Assembly (NCBI RefSeq): GCF_000090795.2
Contig: NW_003546366.1
Coordinates: 49,192 to 70,170 of the forward strand
Source: Amphimedon queenslandica
Taxonomy: Eukaryota > Porifera > Demospongiae > Haplosclerida > Niphatidae
Direction: 5' to 3'
DNA: 20,979 nucleotides
Both the position numbers and the translations under genes were made by a program. How positions within the stretch are numbered: position 1 is the first letter of the stretch; every line of letters starts with the position of its first letter. Below, piece by piece: positions 9,901-19,848 of this stretch. Below the pieces are notes generated by a model, which did not search any database, was not told where the DNA came from, and saw only the letters and a program-made list of their open reading frames with translations.

Positions 9901-10966
9901 ATAGTCACTTTCTCTCAGATTATATTCCATAGTAGTGTAGCCAGTATAGAGTACACATGTACTATTACTGGCTACCCCAGCAATACTTTTCTTATTAAAA
10001 GGTACTTACCACTGATTGTTTCTTTTCCACTAAATTCTGATGAAGACACTTTAGCTTCCCGTGAGTTTCAACCTTATCCAAACGAGCAGTTGAGAACTGG
10101 AACTTGTGGAGTCCCTCACTCGTTGATGGCATAGTTAAATGCTGTAAGATAGAAAGAGAGAGGTACCAAAATTACAATAATAGCTGGAAGTATTTGCGCC
10201 TGTTATTTTGTGCTAATAGAATTGCTGCAGAATTTAATTTTGCTGGTGTAGGCATGAGCTGTTCATACGGTCATTAATCATTAATACTTTACAGAATTAA
10301 ATTGTTCCTTTCTATAATAAATAACAAACTGCAAAATTAAATTCCAGTAAATATTTTACAGTTATACGGTAGACAGAGATAGCAAACAGAGCTATTGGGC
10401 AAATTAGATTAACAATAACTATTTCTGATGACTTATAGCTATAACAATAGCATAACGGTCATAATAATGTCAACAATTGAAGATGCACCTGGAACAAACA
10501 AAATAGCTATAACGTACACATGTACATGTACATGTACTTACTCCGCCATTTTCTGTGAACCACAGTGAGAAGAAAGCTCCCTAGAAATAAAAGAATATAT
10601 ATTATAGATGTAATTTATTCAAGTAAGCAAGCTATAATAAAGAATGCATTTTCTAATTTCACTAATCAATATTATCAATATGAAATTTAATACAAGAATT
10701 TCGTTAAAAAAATAATTAAAATATGAGGTAAAATGATATCAATTTTTTTATTAGCATAAAAATTATAAATTTCAGTGTAGAGTAGAATGTTACTAGATAC
10801 ACTATCTCTTTACCTTGTTACTAGTAATGAGGCCGTCGATTGCTTTAGCGCATGATTCTGTAAGTTTAACGTGTATAAGACAACGTCCCTCAGAGACAGC
10901 AGGGGTGAGTGGATACTCTACGCCTTCATCGAGGACAGAGAGATTGAGGGAGGCCTGCTGTGCCAT
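3941..10966 (-). CDS. ELL: RNA polymerase II elongation factor ELL, complete, 16 exons, about 601 aa
   Basis: Exons in transcript order, all joining in phase: 10966-10814, 10580-10542, 10141-10010, 9559-9447, 9397-9372, 9173-9047, 8870-8800, 8160-8108, 8055-7943, 7793-7727, 7508-7034, 6916-6799, 4603-4543, 4426-4316, 4226-4182, 4042-3941. The N-terminal ELL domain is clear (GRCLIHVKLTES; HKLTVKATDEVYEATKKR; winged-helix part ERIMYLLAIKSMKRTDIL; DVDNWPFYSEAERTLVKR, residues about 20-276). A Ser/Gly-rich linker follows, then a basic HKHKKKKKHKHDRK stretch (about 443-456). The C-terminal occludin/ELL domain (about 494-601) contains QFPPITDSEQRAKYKKFF, NEKYEEYLYLKKTIDEAH and a final HYKLEHLKKMVVQYD. 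ELL acts in the nucleus, suppressing Pol II pausing as part of super and little elongation complexes. The length matches animal ELL (about 600-640 aa). ATG 10966 opens directly into the family-like N-terminus. The donors of exon 9 (GTTGTT) and exon 14 (GTTAGC) are weak and least certain. The 2.2-kb intron 12 is filled with repeats. Confidence 0.9.
4730..6757. repeat. About 177-bp tandem repeat array (family R1) in ELL intron 12, split by an insertion
   Basis: The word GTGCTCATAACTCCAGAATT recurs with variants at 4793, 5969, 6145, 6322, 6503 and 6680; spacings are 176, 177, 181 and 177 after the insertion is passed. Each unit runs AAAAAGTGCTCATAACTC, then ACACAGCATAAGGACATCAA, then a CCATGGGCTATAGCCTTGGG near-palindrome, then TCGAAATTTGCTAGTTTTT. 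A more degraded partial unit precedes the first copy (about 4620-4785), and the last copy stops at about 6757. The first full copy lacks part of the AAACTTTCTACACAGC segment. Confidence 0.95.
4951..5958. mobile_element. About 1.0-kb non-coding element with terminal inverted repeats, inserted in the R1 array
   Basis: Sister repeat copies read GCTAGTTTTTAAAAAG without a break. Here the same string is interrupted after GCTAGT (4950) and resumes with TTTTTAAAAAG (5959), so about 1,008 bp were inserted. TGGCCTCGCC at 4951-4960 is the exact inverted repeat of GGCGAGGCCA at 5931-5940. The left end can also fold on itself (CCTCGCC 4954-4960 with GGCGAGG 4973-4979), and the right end holds CACCTTTGGTG. 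No ORF of note is inside, and no clear target duplication is seen. The class is uncertain: a non-autonomous DNA transposon, or a Helitron-like element given the end hairpins. Confidence 0.75.
6937..6965. repeat. GA/CT tract in an ELL intron
   Basis: GAGAGAGAGG-type run; on the transcribed minus strand it is a CT-rich tract upstream of the acceptor at 6917. Similar tracts recur in other ELL introns. Confidence 0.9.
7843..7896. repeat. GA/CT tract in an ELL intron
   Basis: Purine-rich GAGAGA/GGGGGA run on the plus strand, polypyrimidine on the ELL strand, upstream of the exon that starts at 7793. Confidence 0.9.
8371..8658. mobile_element. 288-bp foldback (MITE-like) element in ELL intron 7
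   Basis: Arms of about 66 bp (8371-8436 and 8593-8658) are inverted copies with few differences; for example GACCATAATTGACAAAAGG (8404-8422) matches CCTTTTGTCAATTATGGTC (8607-8625). The central 156 bp are unique and non-coding. Long near-perfect inverted arms around a short core are typical of a MITE or foldback element. No convincing target duplication was found. Confidence 0.85.
8877..8936. repeat. GA/CT tract in an ELL intron
   Basis: GA-rich run on the plus strand; it is CT-rich on the ELL strand, just upstream of the exon acceptor at 8871. Confidence 0.85.
9196..9310. repeat. Long GA/CT tract in an ELL intron
   Basis: About 115 bp of nearly pure purine (GAGAGA, GGGAGGGAGG, AAAGAGG) on the plus strand, so polypyrimidine on the ELL strand, upstream of the acceptor at 9174. 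An oppositely oriented CT run lies at about 9847-9890 in a neighbouring ELL intron. Confidence 0.9.
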
Positions 10967-11350
10967 TTATAATAACAACACTAGTAAATAATTCATTTTA
11001 TATAATAATGATAATCATGAGCAGATTTTTACAGGCTACAATACTTAGATTTATTGACTAGGCAAGCAGTAAGCAGTTAAGCCGGGAATGACAATAAAGA
11101 AAATCGTGTGAGTGACTAAAGTATTAAGGAACACACCATTCGACAAGACTAGATCTTCTGCTTCATTCCATTCCCATCACTGCTGTCCCTCCTGACCTTT
11201 TCCTTGTGGTGGGTACGGCTCTGCTAGGTGTGGCTACCTCTCCTACAAGTTCTTGATGATATTCATTAGCGTGTTTTGAGAAGATGTTAAGGAGCTAGGC
11301 GCTAGGCGTTCACAACCAGCCCCACCCAAAGTGTAAGGAGAGAAGCAGCA
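10967..11350. promoter_or_regulatory. Divergent intergenic region between ELL (-) and the receptor phosphatase (+)
   Basis: 384 bp separate the two start codons, so both promoters and 5' UTRs must lie here or in unseen upstream exons. The ELL side is AT-rich (TATATAATAATGATAATC) and the phosphatase side is more GC-rich. No clear TATA box or known motif can be assigned. The promoter role is inferred from position. Confidence 0.5.
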
Positions 11351-13529
11351 ATGAAGCAGCTACCAGCACTGGTTTTCCTCCTACTGGCAGTAGCGGCTAT
11401 GTCTCAGAATAGCACAAACGACACTGATACAGAAGAAATGTTAAGCGTATCGTCTTCTTTAGACTTTGAGATGTTAACGTCAATGCTGCCAGAATCTATT
11501 GAGCCAACATCTATGATAAACATGTCATCTTCAGTAGCAGATCTAGATCAAACAGATACTCCTCAAAATGTCACTCAAATCGACCAGTCCAGTTCTATTG
11601 CGTACAGCTCAGATATAATGTCAATGGCAATTACAGATACGACACCCAAGACCTCATCGGCCATCCAATCATTACCTCCATCTGATCCAAGCATGCCTCC
11701 ATCACAAAGCATGTATCTTTCTCAAAACATGTATTCTTCTCAAGGAATGTCTTCTTTAGAAACCATGTACGTGTCTCCTTCTCAAGGCATGCCTCCTTCA
11801 CAAAGCTCTATTAGCTCTATCAATACATCATCAGTGTCTTCACTACTAAGTACCATTCCAGCAGCAGCAACCAGTACTCCAACATTAACACCATCACCTA
11901 CTGAATCTTTGACCTCATCTTCCATGTACTTACCCACAAGTGATGACATATTCGACTTTTTTTCAAGTAGCGATGATGGTGCTGTGATCCCAACACCATC
12001 CTCAGCACATTCTACAACTTCAAAAGTAGTTTCACAATCCTCTTCTAGCTCTCTCTCGGTAACATCTGCTACAATAAATTCCACACAATCAGTTACGCTA
12101 TCTTCTTCTTCGGTGTCTAGCTCTCTTTCAGTGACATCTGCTACAATAATGTCTACACAATCGTCAGTCTCTTCAGAGTCATTGGGTGTTTCTCCACCTA
12201 TACCAACCTCAACTCCAACAGAGTCTAGTACAGGAATACCAGTTGTTGTATGGGCCCCTGTTGGAGCTGGGCTAGGACTGCTAGTCATTGCACTAGTTGC
12301 TTGCATGGTAACAACATAAATAATTTGTGCATGAATTTCAACCTTTGCAATATTCCATCTTTAGGTTATTGTGGGTCTGGTTGTTCTTCTTAGAAGGAGA
12401 AAGAGAACAAAAGACAAGAAGAAGCCTCGGAATTACTGGGAGAGTATTCATACGAACCGTCACCTTGGGTCTGCTGCCAATGTAACAATGGGACACATAG
12501 CACCACTACCACGCCCTAACCAAGTCTCACGCACCAGCTTAGTATCAAGAGGACACGTATGTTGTTATTATTACTATTATAGTCATCATTATTGTTATTA
12601 TACTTGCCTACACTTTATGTAGGCGAGCACTAAGTGGCAAGTGCTCATTGTGTTTGATTGCCACTCATTTATTATTGTTGTTGTTGTTGTTGTCATTATT
12701 ACCATTTTTTGTAGTATCAACTTGACCATCTATCAAAGCCAATGTCTGTAACAGAGCTAGAGCATTGCCTTCGTTATTATGGAAGTTTACATGACCAATA
12801 CATGGTATGGCTGGAATTGGAAGTCCCATTGTGTATTTTATTACGTTTGTTTTATGCAGTCCATTCCTGCTAATATGACAAGCATGAATGAGATACCTAG
12901 TGGAGCCCAGGAAAAGAACCGCTACTGTGACGTGCTACCAAGTTTGTGACAATCACATGCAAAATTATATAGATGTTTCATGTAATTATTTGCAGACCCA
13001 AACAGTCGCGTTGTGCTCTTCCTCAAATTTGGTATAGCTAACTCGGACTATATCAATGCAAATTTCATAAGAGTAAGAATCAAATGTACTACATTTTGCA
13101 TTAAATGTATTAGCAATAATACCCATTGCATTACTATACTGGTATTATTTTCATAACAGGGATACAGAGGACAGTCTAAAGCCTACATTGCAACCCAGGG
13201 CCCACTCCCCTTCACAATTGCTGACTTTTGGAGGATGGTATGGGAACAAAGAACAACTGTTATCATCATGACAACCGGTCTTGTTGAAAGAAACATGGTA
13301 CAAAGTTTAAAAATGATTCATGATTTATGTTTAACGCCACTTAAAACTGCAAGGTTATTATTATGCACTTTGTGACAGGCAAAATGCAATCAGTACTGGC
13401 CTGATACTCATGGATATGGCGTGACTGAGACTTATGGTGACATTCAAGTGACAGTGAGAAAGAAAGTCAATCATAACGACTACACATTGACTACATTCCT
13501 AGTCCAACATTTAGAGGTAGAGCAGATAA

Positions 13530-13596
<67 letters not shown>

Positions 13597-14328
13597 TGCA
13601 TCATGAAATTTTTATTTTTAGCGTCACGTAACGCGTGAAGTGATACACTACTGGTATACTAATTGGCCTGATATGGGTGTGCCTGATAATCCTTCATCTG
13701 TGGTTGATTTCTTACTGGAGACAAGGAGAAGCAGGGAGTCTTTTACAATGCCTGGACCAGCAGTAGTACACTGCAGGTAAGAAATAGGAGCATTTGTGTG
13801 AGGCAGGAAAATCCCCTCCTCTATTAATAATAAAAGCAGTACAAATGCACATGTACAGCATAACATTCTGTGCATTATTCATTAGCATTATTAGTTTCAA
13901 TTTATGATTTCTCGCTTAAGAGAAATCCTGCATGAAACCAGTGACTAGATAATCATAAAAATTTATGCATTTTATTGCTTTATATAGTGCTGGTATCGGT
14001 CGGACAGGAGTGTTCATAGGAGCCGACATTGGTATGAGGGAGCTGGAAGAAACCCAAATGATTGATGTGCTTAGAATCGTTGCCAACATGAGGCAAGACA
14101 GAGGCGGGATGGTCCAAACTAAAGACCAGTATGTGTTCCTGCACAAGGTAATGCACTAAATGATGCAAGGATGTGGTTATAATTATCATGGAATAGATTC
14201 TCTATGAGTATGCAAAGAGGATCGGTTATGTTGTACCAAGGATACATGGAATGAATGACTTTGAAGAGGAAAGATATTCAGAGAATGATTTGGACGATCA
14301 TATTGAAACAACAACCACGTTTGTTTGA
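11351..14328 (+). CDS. Receptor-type protein tyrosine phosphatase with Ser/Thr-rich ectodomain, complete, 10 exons, about 706 aa
   Basis: Exons joining in phase: 11351-12307, 12365-12556, 12715-12804, 12860-12941, 12996-13072, 13160-13297, 13379-13516, 13622-13776, 13988-14147, 14197-14328. A signal peptide ([17 protein letters not shown]) opens about 280 residues of Ser/Thr-rich, mucin-like ectodomain with no recognisable Ig or FN3 domain. The membrane helix (about 298-328) spans the first exon junction and is followed by [11 protein letters not shown]. The single cytoplasmic PTP domain has [38 protein letters not shown] (general acid Asp575), the catalytic P-loop [10 protein letters not shown] (Cys609, Arg615) and a Q-loop ([12 protein letters not shown]). 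All catalytic residues are present, so it should be an active plasma-membrane phosphotyrosine phosphatase. The domain resembles the PTPRR/PTPN5/PTPN7 group (ILPNPxSRV and DRGGMxQT motifs), but no clear MAPK-docking motif was seen, so the subfamily is left open. Confidence 0.93.
12047..12166 (+). repeat. 72-bp in-frame duplication in the phosphatase ectodomain
   Basis: AGCTCTCT begins at 12047 and again at 12119, 72 bp (24 codons) apart; the encoded [15 protein letters not shown] and [15 protein letters not shown] are nearly identical. It is a recent internal expansion of the Ser/Thr-rich region. Confidence 0.85.
12602..12665. repeat. Nested inverted repeats in a phosphatase intron, possibly a transposon end
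   Basis: GCCTACA (12606-12612) pairs with TGTAGGC (12618-12624); GAGCAC (12625-12630) with GTGCTC (12641-12646); ACTTGCC (12602-12608) with GGCAAGT (12636-12642); AGTGGCA (12633-12639) with TGCCACT (12659-12665). The start resembles the left end of the 1-kb element at 4951 (CTTT..GTAGGCGAG.ACTA). It lies in the intron 12557-12714. Confidence 0.6.
13531..13597. repeat. AAT microsatellite in a phosphatase intron
   Basis: About 20 uninterrupted AAT units in the intron 13517-13621, just upstream of the exon holding the WPD loop. Confidence 0.97.
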
Positions 14329-14595
14329 GAGAAGACATGCTCTACTAACTTAACTTATATTCTTCTTTTTTGTTGTAACATACAAGTAGTGTCCAGCCAC
14401 GTTTTGTATAGGCTTTATAATTCTTCCAATACGTGTATTATTTTATATTATTTTTATATTTAAGTGTTATATTTTAACCAATGAAGCAAGTCAGAGGCGG
14501 CAAGAATTGTGGACAAATGAGAAAAAGCTTATTATAGCAAGCAGGTGTAAAATTGCAAAAAATCTACTTCATCATAACTGACAAAGCAATTGCGA

Positions 14596-14601
14596 TTTAT
14601 T
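14596..14601 (-). terminator. Poly(A) signal for RPS17
   Basis: TTTATT on the plus strand is AATAAA on the minus strand, 52 nt past the RPS17 stop. It lies inside the 3' UTR of the convergent phosphatase gene. Confidence 0.6.
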
Positions 14602-14612
14602 AAATTATTATC

Positions 14613-14618
14613 AATAAA
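14613..14618 (+). terminator. Poly(A) signal for the receptor phosphatase gene
   Basis: AATAAA about 285 nt after the phosphatase stop and only 35 nt before the RPS17 stop on the other strand. The two genes therefore seem to have interlocking 3' ends. Confidence 0.6.
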
Positions 14619-14652
14619 GAATCATTAATCAACAAGAGAGAGTCAACGTCCT

Positions 14653-15609
<957 letters not shown>

Positions 15610-15744
15610 TTTGATCCAACGTGGTACAGGTTTGGAAGAAACCACGCCTTCCGACACACCCACAATTACCCGCGTCCTTCAATTTTTTGAGATAATGGCT
15701 CGTGACTTATCGTGGTAAGCATGTCCTTCTCTGTTGCTATTTGA
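15610..15744. promoter_or_regulatory. Compact bidirectional promoter between RPS17 and DCAF12
   Basis: Only about 135 bp separate the RPS17 ATG (15609, minus) and the first in-frame DCAF12 ATG (15745, plus). The centre is relatively GC-rich (CCACGCC, CCGACACACCC, CCCGCG), with no TATA box. On the RPS17 strand the pyrimidine run TTTCTTCC could be a TOP-type start, but the real start site is not visible. Shared regulation is inferred from spacing. Confidence 0.6.
15695..15718 (+). other. Small upstream ORF (MARDLSW) before DCAF12
   Basis: ATG at 15695 is followed by seven codons and TAA, ending 26 bp before the DCAF12 ATG. It overlaps a possible donor (GTAAGC, 15714) and an acceptor (TATCAG, 15752), but splicing them would be out of frame (a stop follows at once). 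It is either a uORF or an untranslated leader. Confidence 0.4.
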
Positions 15745-18700
15745 ATGTATCAGTTAATGGGGATTGAGCTGGAGCCCGTGGACACGATGAACACTCTGTC
15801 TTTTTTAAAGGATCGCTCCTCTCAGCTGGAGCCGGCTGACTTGTACCCTCTCGACGACTTGACACAAATCGAGAGCAAAGACCAGACAAGCCTTCACCGT
15901 CACTTCCCTCACTTTCTGTCAGAGAGACTAGTAGACATTGGACAGTCTGATAAAGTTTTTGCTTCAGTTTGGCTCTCTGAGGATCTTTTTCTCCTTGGCA
16001 CCAAGAGCAACCAAGTGAGAGCTTCTAATTACCTTTAAGCAGCTGCTGCATGTGCAGTGTTAAAGAATCATTCACAACATTTACTTGTTTTAAACTTATA
16101 ACAATAGTTAGCTGTACACATACATGTACATGTACATCTATAGCCCAAAAATTACACTTTATTTTTTTAATTTCTAGTTGATGTTAGTCGATTTGTCTAA
16201 TGGACAATTGTTTCAGCTCCCACTTCTTAAAAACAGCAGTACACCTGACTGTAGGGAGAATACCGGTATACACAGTATGCAAGTATCGTATGACAATCAG
16301 TATCTGGCAGCAGGTGGTGTCAATCCCCATGAACTGGCCATTTACAAGCTACCAGAATTGACTCCATATGCCTTGGGACAGGTAGCTACATTGTGTATGT
16401 ACTGTACATGTGGATGAAATTGTAAATTTTTACATTTTACAAGATCCTTTATGTTCATACCTGCAAAGTGACTTGTGGCATGTACATTGTACAGTGTACT
16501 TGTAGTCTGTGTTGTTTTTATGATATCTAATGCTAGAGCTAAAAAGCCTTTTCTATTTATTTTTTGTGAACAATGGAGCTTGAAACATGTTTCATAAAGT
16601 TGAAATTTTTCAACTTTATGAAACATGTTTCAAACTTCATTGACTCCTCTATAAAAGATGTTTCATGTAACAAAGCTTCATGAAACAAGTTTCATGGTGT
16701 ATAGTGACTTTTAAAGTCTGAAATGTATTGTATAGGGCCATACAGACTGGATATTTGATATGACTTGGATATCTGATGATGTAATTGTTACAGGTACACT
16801 TACATAATACATAATATAACGTGTTTACATGTCCGAGCAGGTTCTCGAGATTCAACAATGGCCGCATGGAAAGTCCCGGACCTGACTACCCTCCTAGTAG
16901 AGGAGAGGCTGTCTCTCTCGTCTCTCATGAATCCCTGGCCCATCGGTCATCCTCTGGCCGAGTCCGTCCCTAGCATTGACATGTTGTTTCATTTCTCTAA
17001 TCACGTGACCCAGCGGGCGGTCTCTGGCAACAAAGTGAGAAGTCTCGTTTGTAACAGACGCATGCATGTAAGTTGACTCCTGCCACTCTCTATGGTGGTG
17101 GATAGTATTAATATAATGGTGGGCATTGAATCGCCATTGATGTACATGTACAGTACATGTACATGTATACAGGGCCGTAGCCAGGAACTTAAAACAGGAG
17201 GTTCGAAATTGCTGCGCGTGAAGCGCGCAGCGAAAATTTTGACAAAAATGGGCGTGGTCGGTAGGCGTGGTCTTAATTTACGCATCTCAGCCATGTGCTG
17301 ACTCAGCTAAAATGGCTATCTGTGCTTCTCGCTGTTGCCAAAATGCTAATCCTGCTTTTGCAGTGCTGTTCTTCATGACAGGAGCTAATCTAAAACTTTT
17401 TTGCAGCTACAACAGGGGGTTCGTCCGAACCCCCCGAACCCCCCCTGGCTACGGGCCTGGTATACTGTACTTTTTGAGTCCTTTAGTTATTTAAAAGAGG
17501 TTTATAGGTACAGCATGCCTTACATAATTTTGTTGCATAGAGAATCAATCAATTATACATGTACATTGTACAATGTACATGTACACAGGTTTCCCCATTC
17601 CAAAGCAGTATGCTTCATTATAATGATAGCTAGGATACAGGTTTTGGGACAACTTTGAAAATTCATAGAAAATCCAATTTTGATCGAAATCAGCTCAAAA
17701 TTACTACACAGCATAAAAACATGTACATGTATCAGGAAAAAATTATTAGAATGGAGAATTATCTCCTTGTCAATTTTGATGAAATTTGGCCAATGACCCT
17801 GTACTATAGTACAGGGACTTTGGCCCCATATTTGTGAAACTTAGAAAATTCATAAAAAATTCAATTTTGATCGGAATCAGCTCAAAATTTCTACACAGCA
17901 TAAGAACATGTACATGTATCAGGAAAAATTATTAGAATGGAGAATTATCTCCTTGTCAATTTTGATGAAATTTGGCCAACGACCCTGTACTATAGTACAG
18001 GGACTTTGGCCCAATATTTGTGGAACTTAGAAAATTCATAAAAGTTCAATTTTGATTGGAATCAGTTCAAAATAATTATTTTCTACACAACATAAGAACA
18101 TGTGTTATGATTATACTCTATTGCTTTAAAATTTGGAAAATCTAAAAATTGTCAGAATTCCTTTTTACATGGGTTACAACTTTATTGTCTTGTAGACCCT
18201 GGCATCACTTCAGACCAACATTTGTGACTGCTCTGTTCATTTCTGGGACACTCAAACATTTCGAGAGGTACAAAGTACATGTACATGTACTGTATATGTA
18301 GTGTTAATATGTTATTATTATGAATTAGCATGTACATGTACATGTAGTCACTGTACATGTATGTAATTATTACACTGTAGCTGGGATTCATCAACCTGTT
18401 TCATCGATATGAAAACGTCTGCCTTGAGATACAGCCTGAGCGTAATCTTTATGCCGTTGGGTCGAGATCTCATGTATCACTCATCGACTGGAGAACTAAC
18501 AACTCAACAGTTGGTTCAATAAGATCCAAAGACCAAGACAATGGTGAGAACATAAACTTAGGTACATGTACATGTACATGTACTCTTGGTACATGTCGTA
18601 ATGCATATTGCATTCAATAGTAATGTTATGGTGTATTGATTTTTGTGTTTGCTGTAGCTGTAGCATTCAATACATGCATGTAAATGTACATATACATTAT

Positions 18701-19315
18701 ACACTGTAGTCATGTCAGTCCTTGTGTCCATGTACAGCATATCTTATTTCATTTGTATGTACAATGTATCTATCTGTTGCAATACACTACATTATGTACT
18801 ATGGCTATACATGTGTAGGTGTTAGGTCTCTGCAGTTTAATAATGATGTTCTCAGTGTTGGATCAGGTGCTGGGAGTGTTTCTTTTTATGATCTGAGAGC
18901 ATCAAGTTATCCCTCATCACACTTCAACTCTCAGGAAATATACTCGCTAGACACCACTTGTGGATGGGTGGTAAGACAATCTTACTAAATATTACATGAA
19001 CATGCATGTACATATAGCAAGTTATGTTTTAATAGGCTGTCATATTACAGGACACTGCCTGTAATTTCAATGATATTATTTTGACTTTTAAATATTTAAA
19101 TGTACATGTACTTTTCCTTATTATTGCTCTATATTCAAAATTTATGTTGTTTTTAGAGAAAAGATGCAAACTATCAAGATTTCTTTAGCAACATGCCCCA
19201 GCCTCCTAATGCCATTTATACTCACAAATACAGTCCATCATACTCCAAAATGCTAGTATCTGGTGGCCCACTACCATTAGGACTCTATGGCAACTATTGC
19301 TCTGTTTGGTCATAG
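15745..19315 (+). CDS. DCAF12: DDB1- and CUL4-associated factor 12 (WD40 protein), 8 exons, about 434 aa
   Basis: Exons joining in phase: 15745-16014, 16178-16381, 16736-16793, 16841-17067, 18196-18267, 18381-18543, 18819-18970, 19157-19315. WD40 blades are seen as DKVFASVWLSEDLFLLGTKS, YLAAGGVNPHELAIYKLPEL, GHTDWIFDMTWISDD followed by TGSRDSTMAAWKVPDL, CDCSVHFWDTQTFRE, VRSLQFNNDVLSVGSGAG and the ending VSGGPLPLGLYGNYCSVWS. This order and the distinctive end match DCAF12 (453 aa in human). DCAF12 is a substrate receptor of the CUL4-DDB1 E3 ubiquitin ligase that recognises C-terminal degrons. The N-terminus is less conserved; ATG 15745 (MYQLMGIELEP) was taken as the first in-frame Met, but 15757 is also possible. 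The basic N-terminal stretch of vertebrate DCAF12 is absent, which is odd or points to a missed upstream exon. The 1.1-kb intron 4 carries a MITE and R2 repeats. Confidence 0.9.
16580..16633. repeat. Perfect 26-bp inverted repeat with 2-nt loop in DCAF12 intron 2
   Basis: The left arm 16580-16605 (TTGAAACATGTTTCATAAAG then TTGAAA) is exactly mirrored by 16608-16633. With two mismatches the stem extends outward to about 16571/16642. A second small inverted repeat, ATGAAACAAGTTTCAT, follows at about 16680-16695. It lies about 100 bp upstream of the acceptor at 16735. Confidence 0.95.
17141..17169. repeat. Palindromic TACATG microsatellite
   Basis: TACATGTACAGTACATGTAC-type run. Similar self-complementary runs occur at about 7674-7690, 9321-9335, 10519-10537, 16121-16136, 17557-17584, 18275-18290, 18330-18347 and 18562-18581, nearly all intronic. 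Confidence 0.9.
17170..17459. mobile_element. 290-bp hAT-like MITE in DCAF12 intron 4
   Basis: Begins CAGGGCCGTAGCCAGG and ends CCTGGCTACGGGCCTG: 16-bp terminal inverted repeats with one mismatch. GTATA stands directly on each side (17165-17169 and 17460-17464), a likely target duplication. CAGGG...CCTG ends of this kind are typical of hAT non-autonomous elements, although hAT normally makes 8-bp duplications. It is more GC-rich than its surroundings and has an internal hairpin GCTGCGCG/CGCGCAGC. No transposase is present. Confidence 0.85.
17641..18105. repeat. 186-bp repeat (family R2), about 2.5 tandem units, in DCAF12 intron 4
   Basis: The 20-bp palindrome CCCTGTACTATAGTACAGGG occurs at 17797-17816 and 17983-18002, 186 bp apart. 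Each is preceded by CAATTTTGATGAAATTTGGC and followed by GACTTTGGCCC. A third, partial unit runs to about 18105. It is the inverted counterpart of the copies at 1379-1720. Confidence 0.95.
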
Positions 19316-19848
19316 ACTTTGCTACAATCTACAAGGCTCAATTTCATGATCACTTTTATTACTATCATCAGTAACTTATTTATTTAAATCTAGTCTAAAA
19401 TCCACACTTTTGTGTCTATATTTATTATTATTATTATTATTATTATTAAACCTCTTTTATGTTAAGGCATGCAGTCCTATTCAGAATTGCAGTGTCTATT
19501 ATAATTATGAACTGGGGGCAAGTTATTGAGAGAATATAAATCTTCCTGGGGAGTCATGGGAGATGGTTATTATTCTGAATGTATTAATTTTGTGACAGGA
19601 TGAAGCATTAAATTATTTTTTGGGGGCTATAAAGTGACACAAGAGGGAGTACTGAATTTTTAACATACCTTAGGTGTAAATAAAACTTCCTGTTCACTAT
19701 ACTTAATATAAAATGCTATAACCACTGCACCAGTAATATTATATTTATTGCCTTCCTTTTGAATTACATTTTATGAAACTACAGAAAATAATGACCTAAC
19801 TATTATTATTTCTAGTCACAAAACCATTATAATTCGTCTTTATAATGA
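19316..19848. other. Convergent intergenic region between DCAF12 and the SDR gene
   Basis: 533 bp of AT-rich sequence with a TTA microsatellite at about 19424-19447 and an ATTAAA near 19445 that could serve DCAF12 polyadenylation. No coding or RNA signal is recognised; it probably consists of two 3' UTRs. Confidence 0.6.

Noticed and set aside
11782-12306. 174-codon minus-strand acidic ORF
   Set aside because: Antisense of the Ser/Thr-rich phosphatase ectodomain; its Glu/Asp/Val-rich composition is simply the complement of Ser/Thr codons.
15695-15752. A first DCAF12 exon MARDLS spliced through a 39-nt intron (15714-15752)
   Set aside because: The splice would be out of phase and create an immediate stop, so it was kept only as a uORF.
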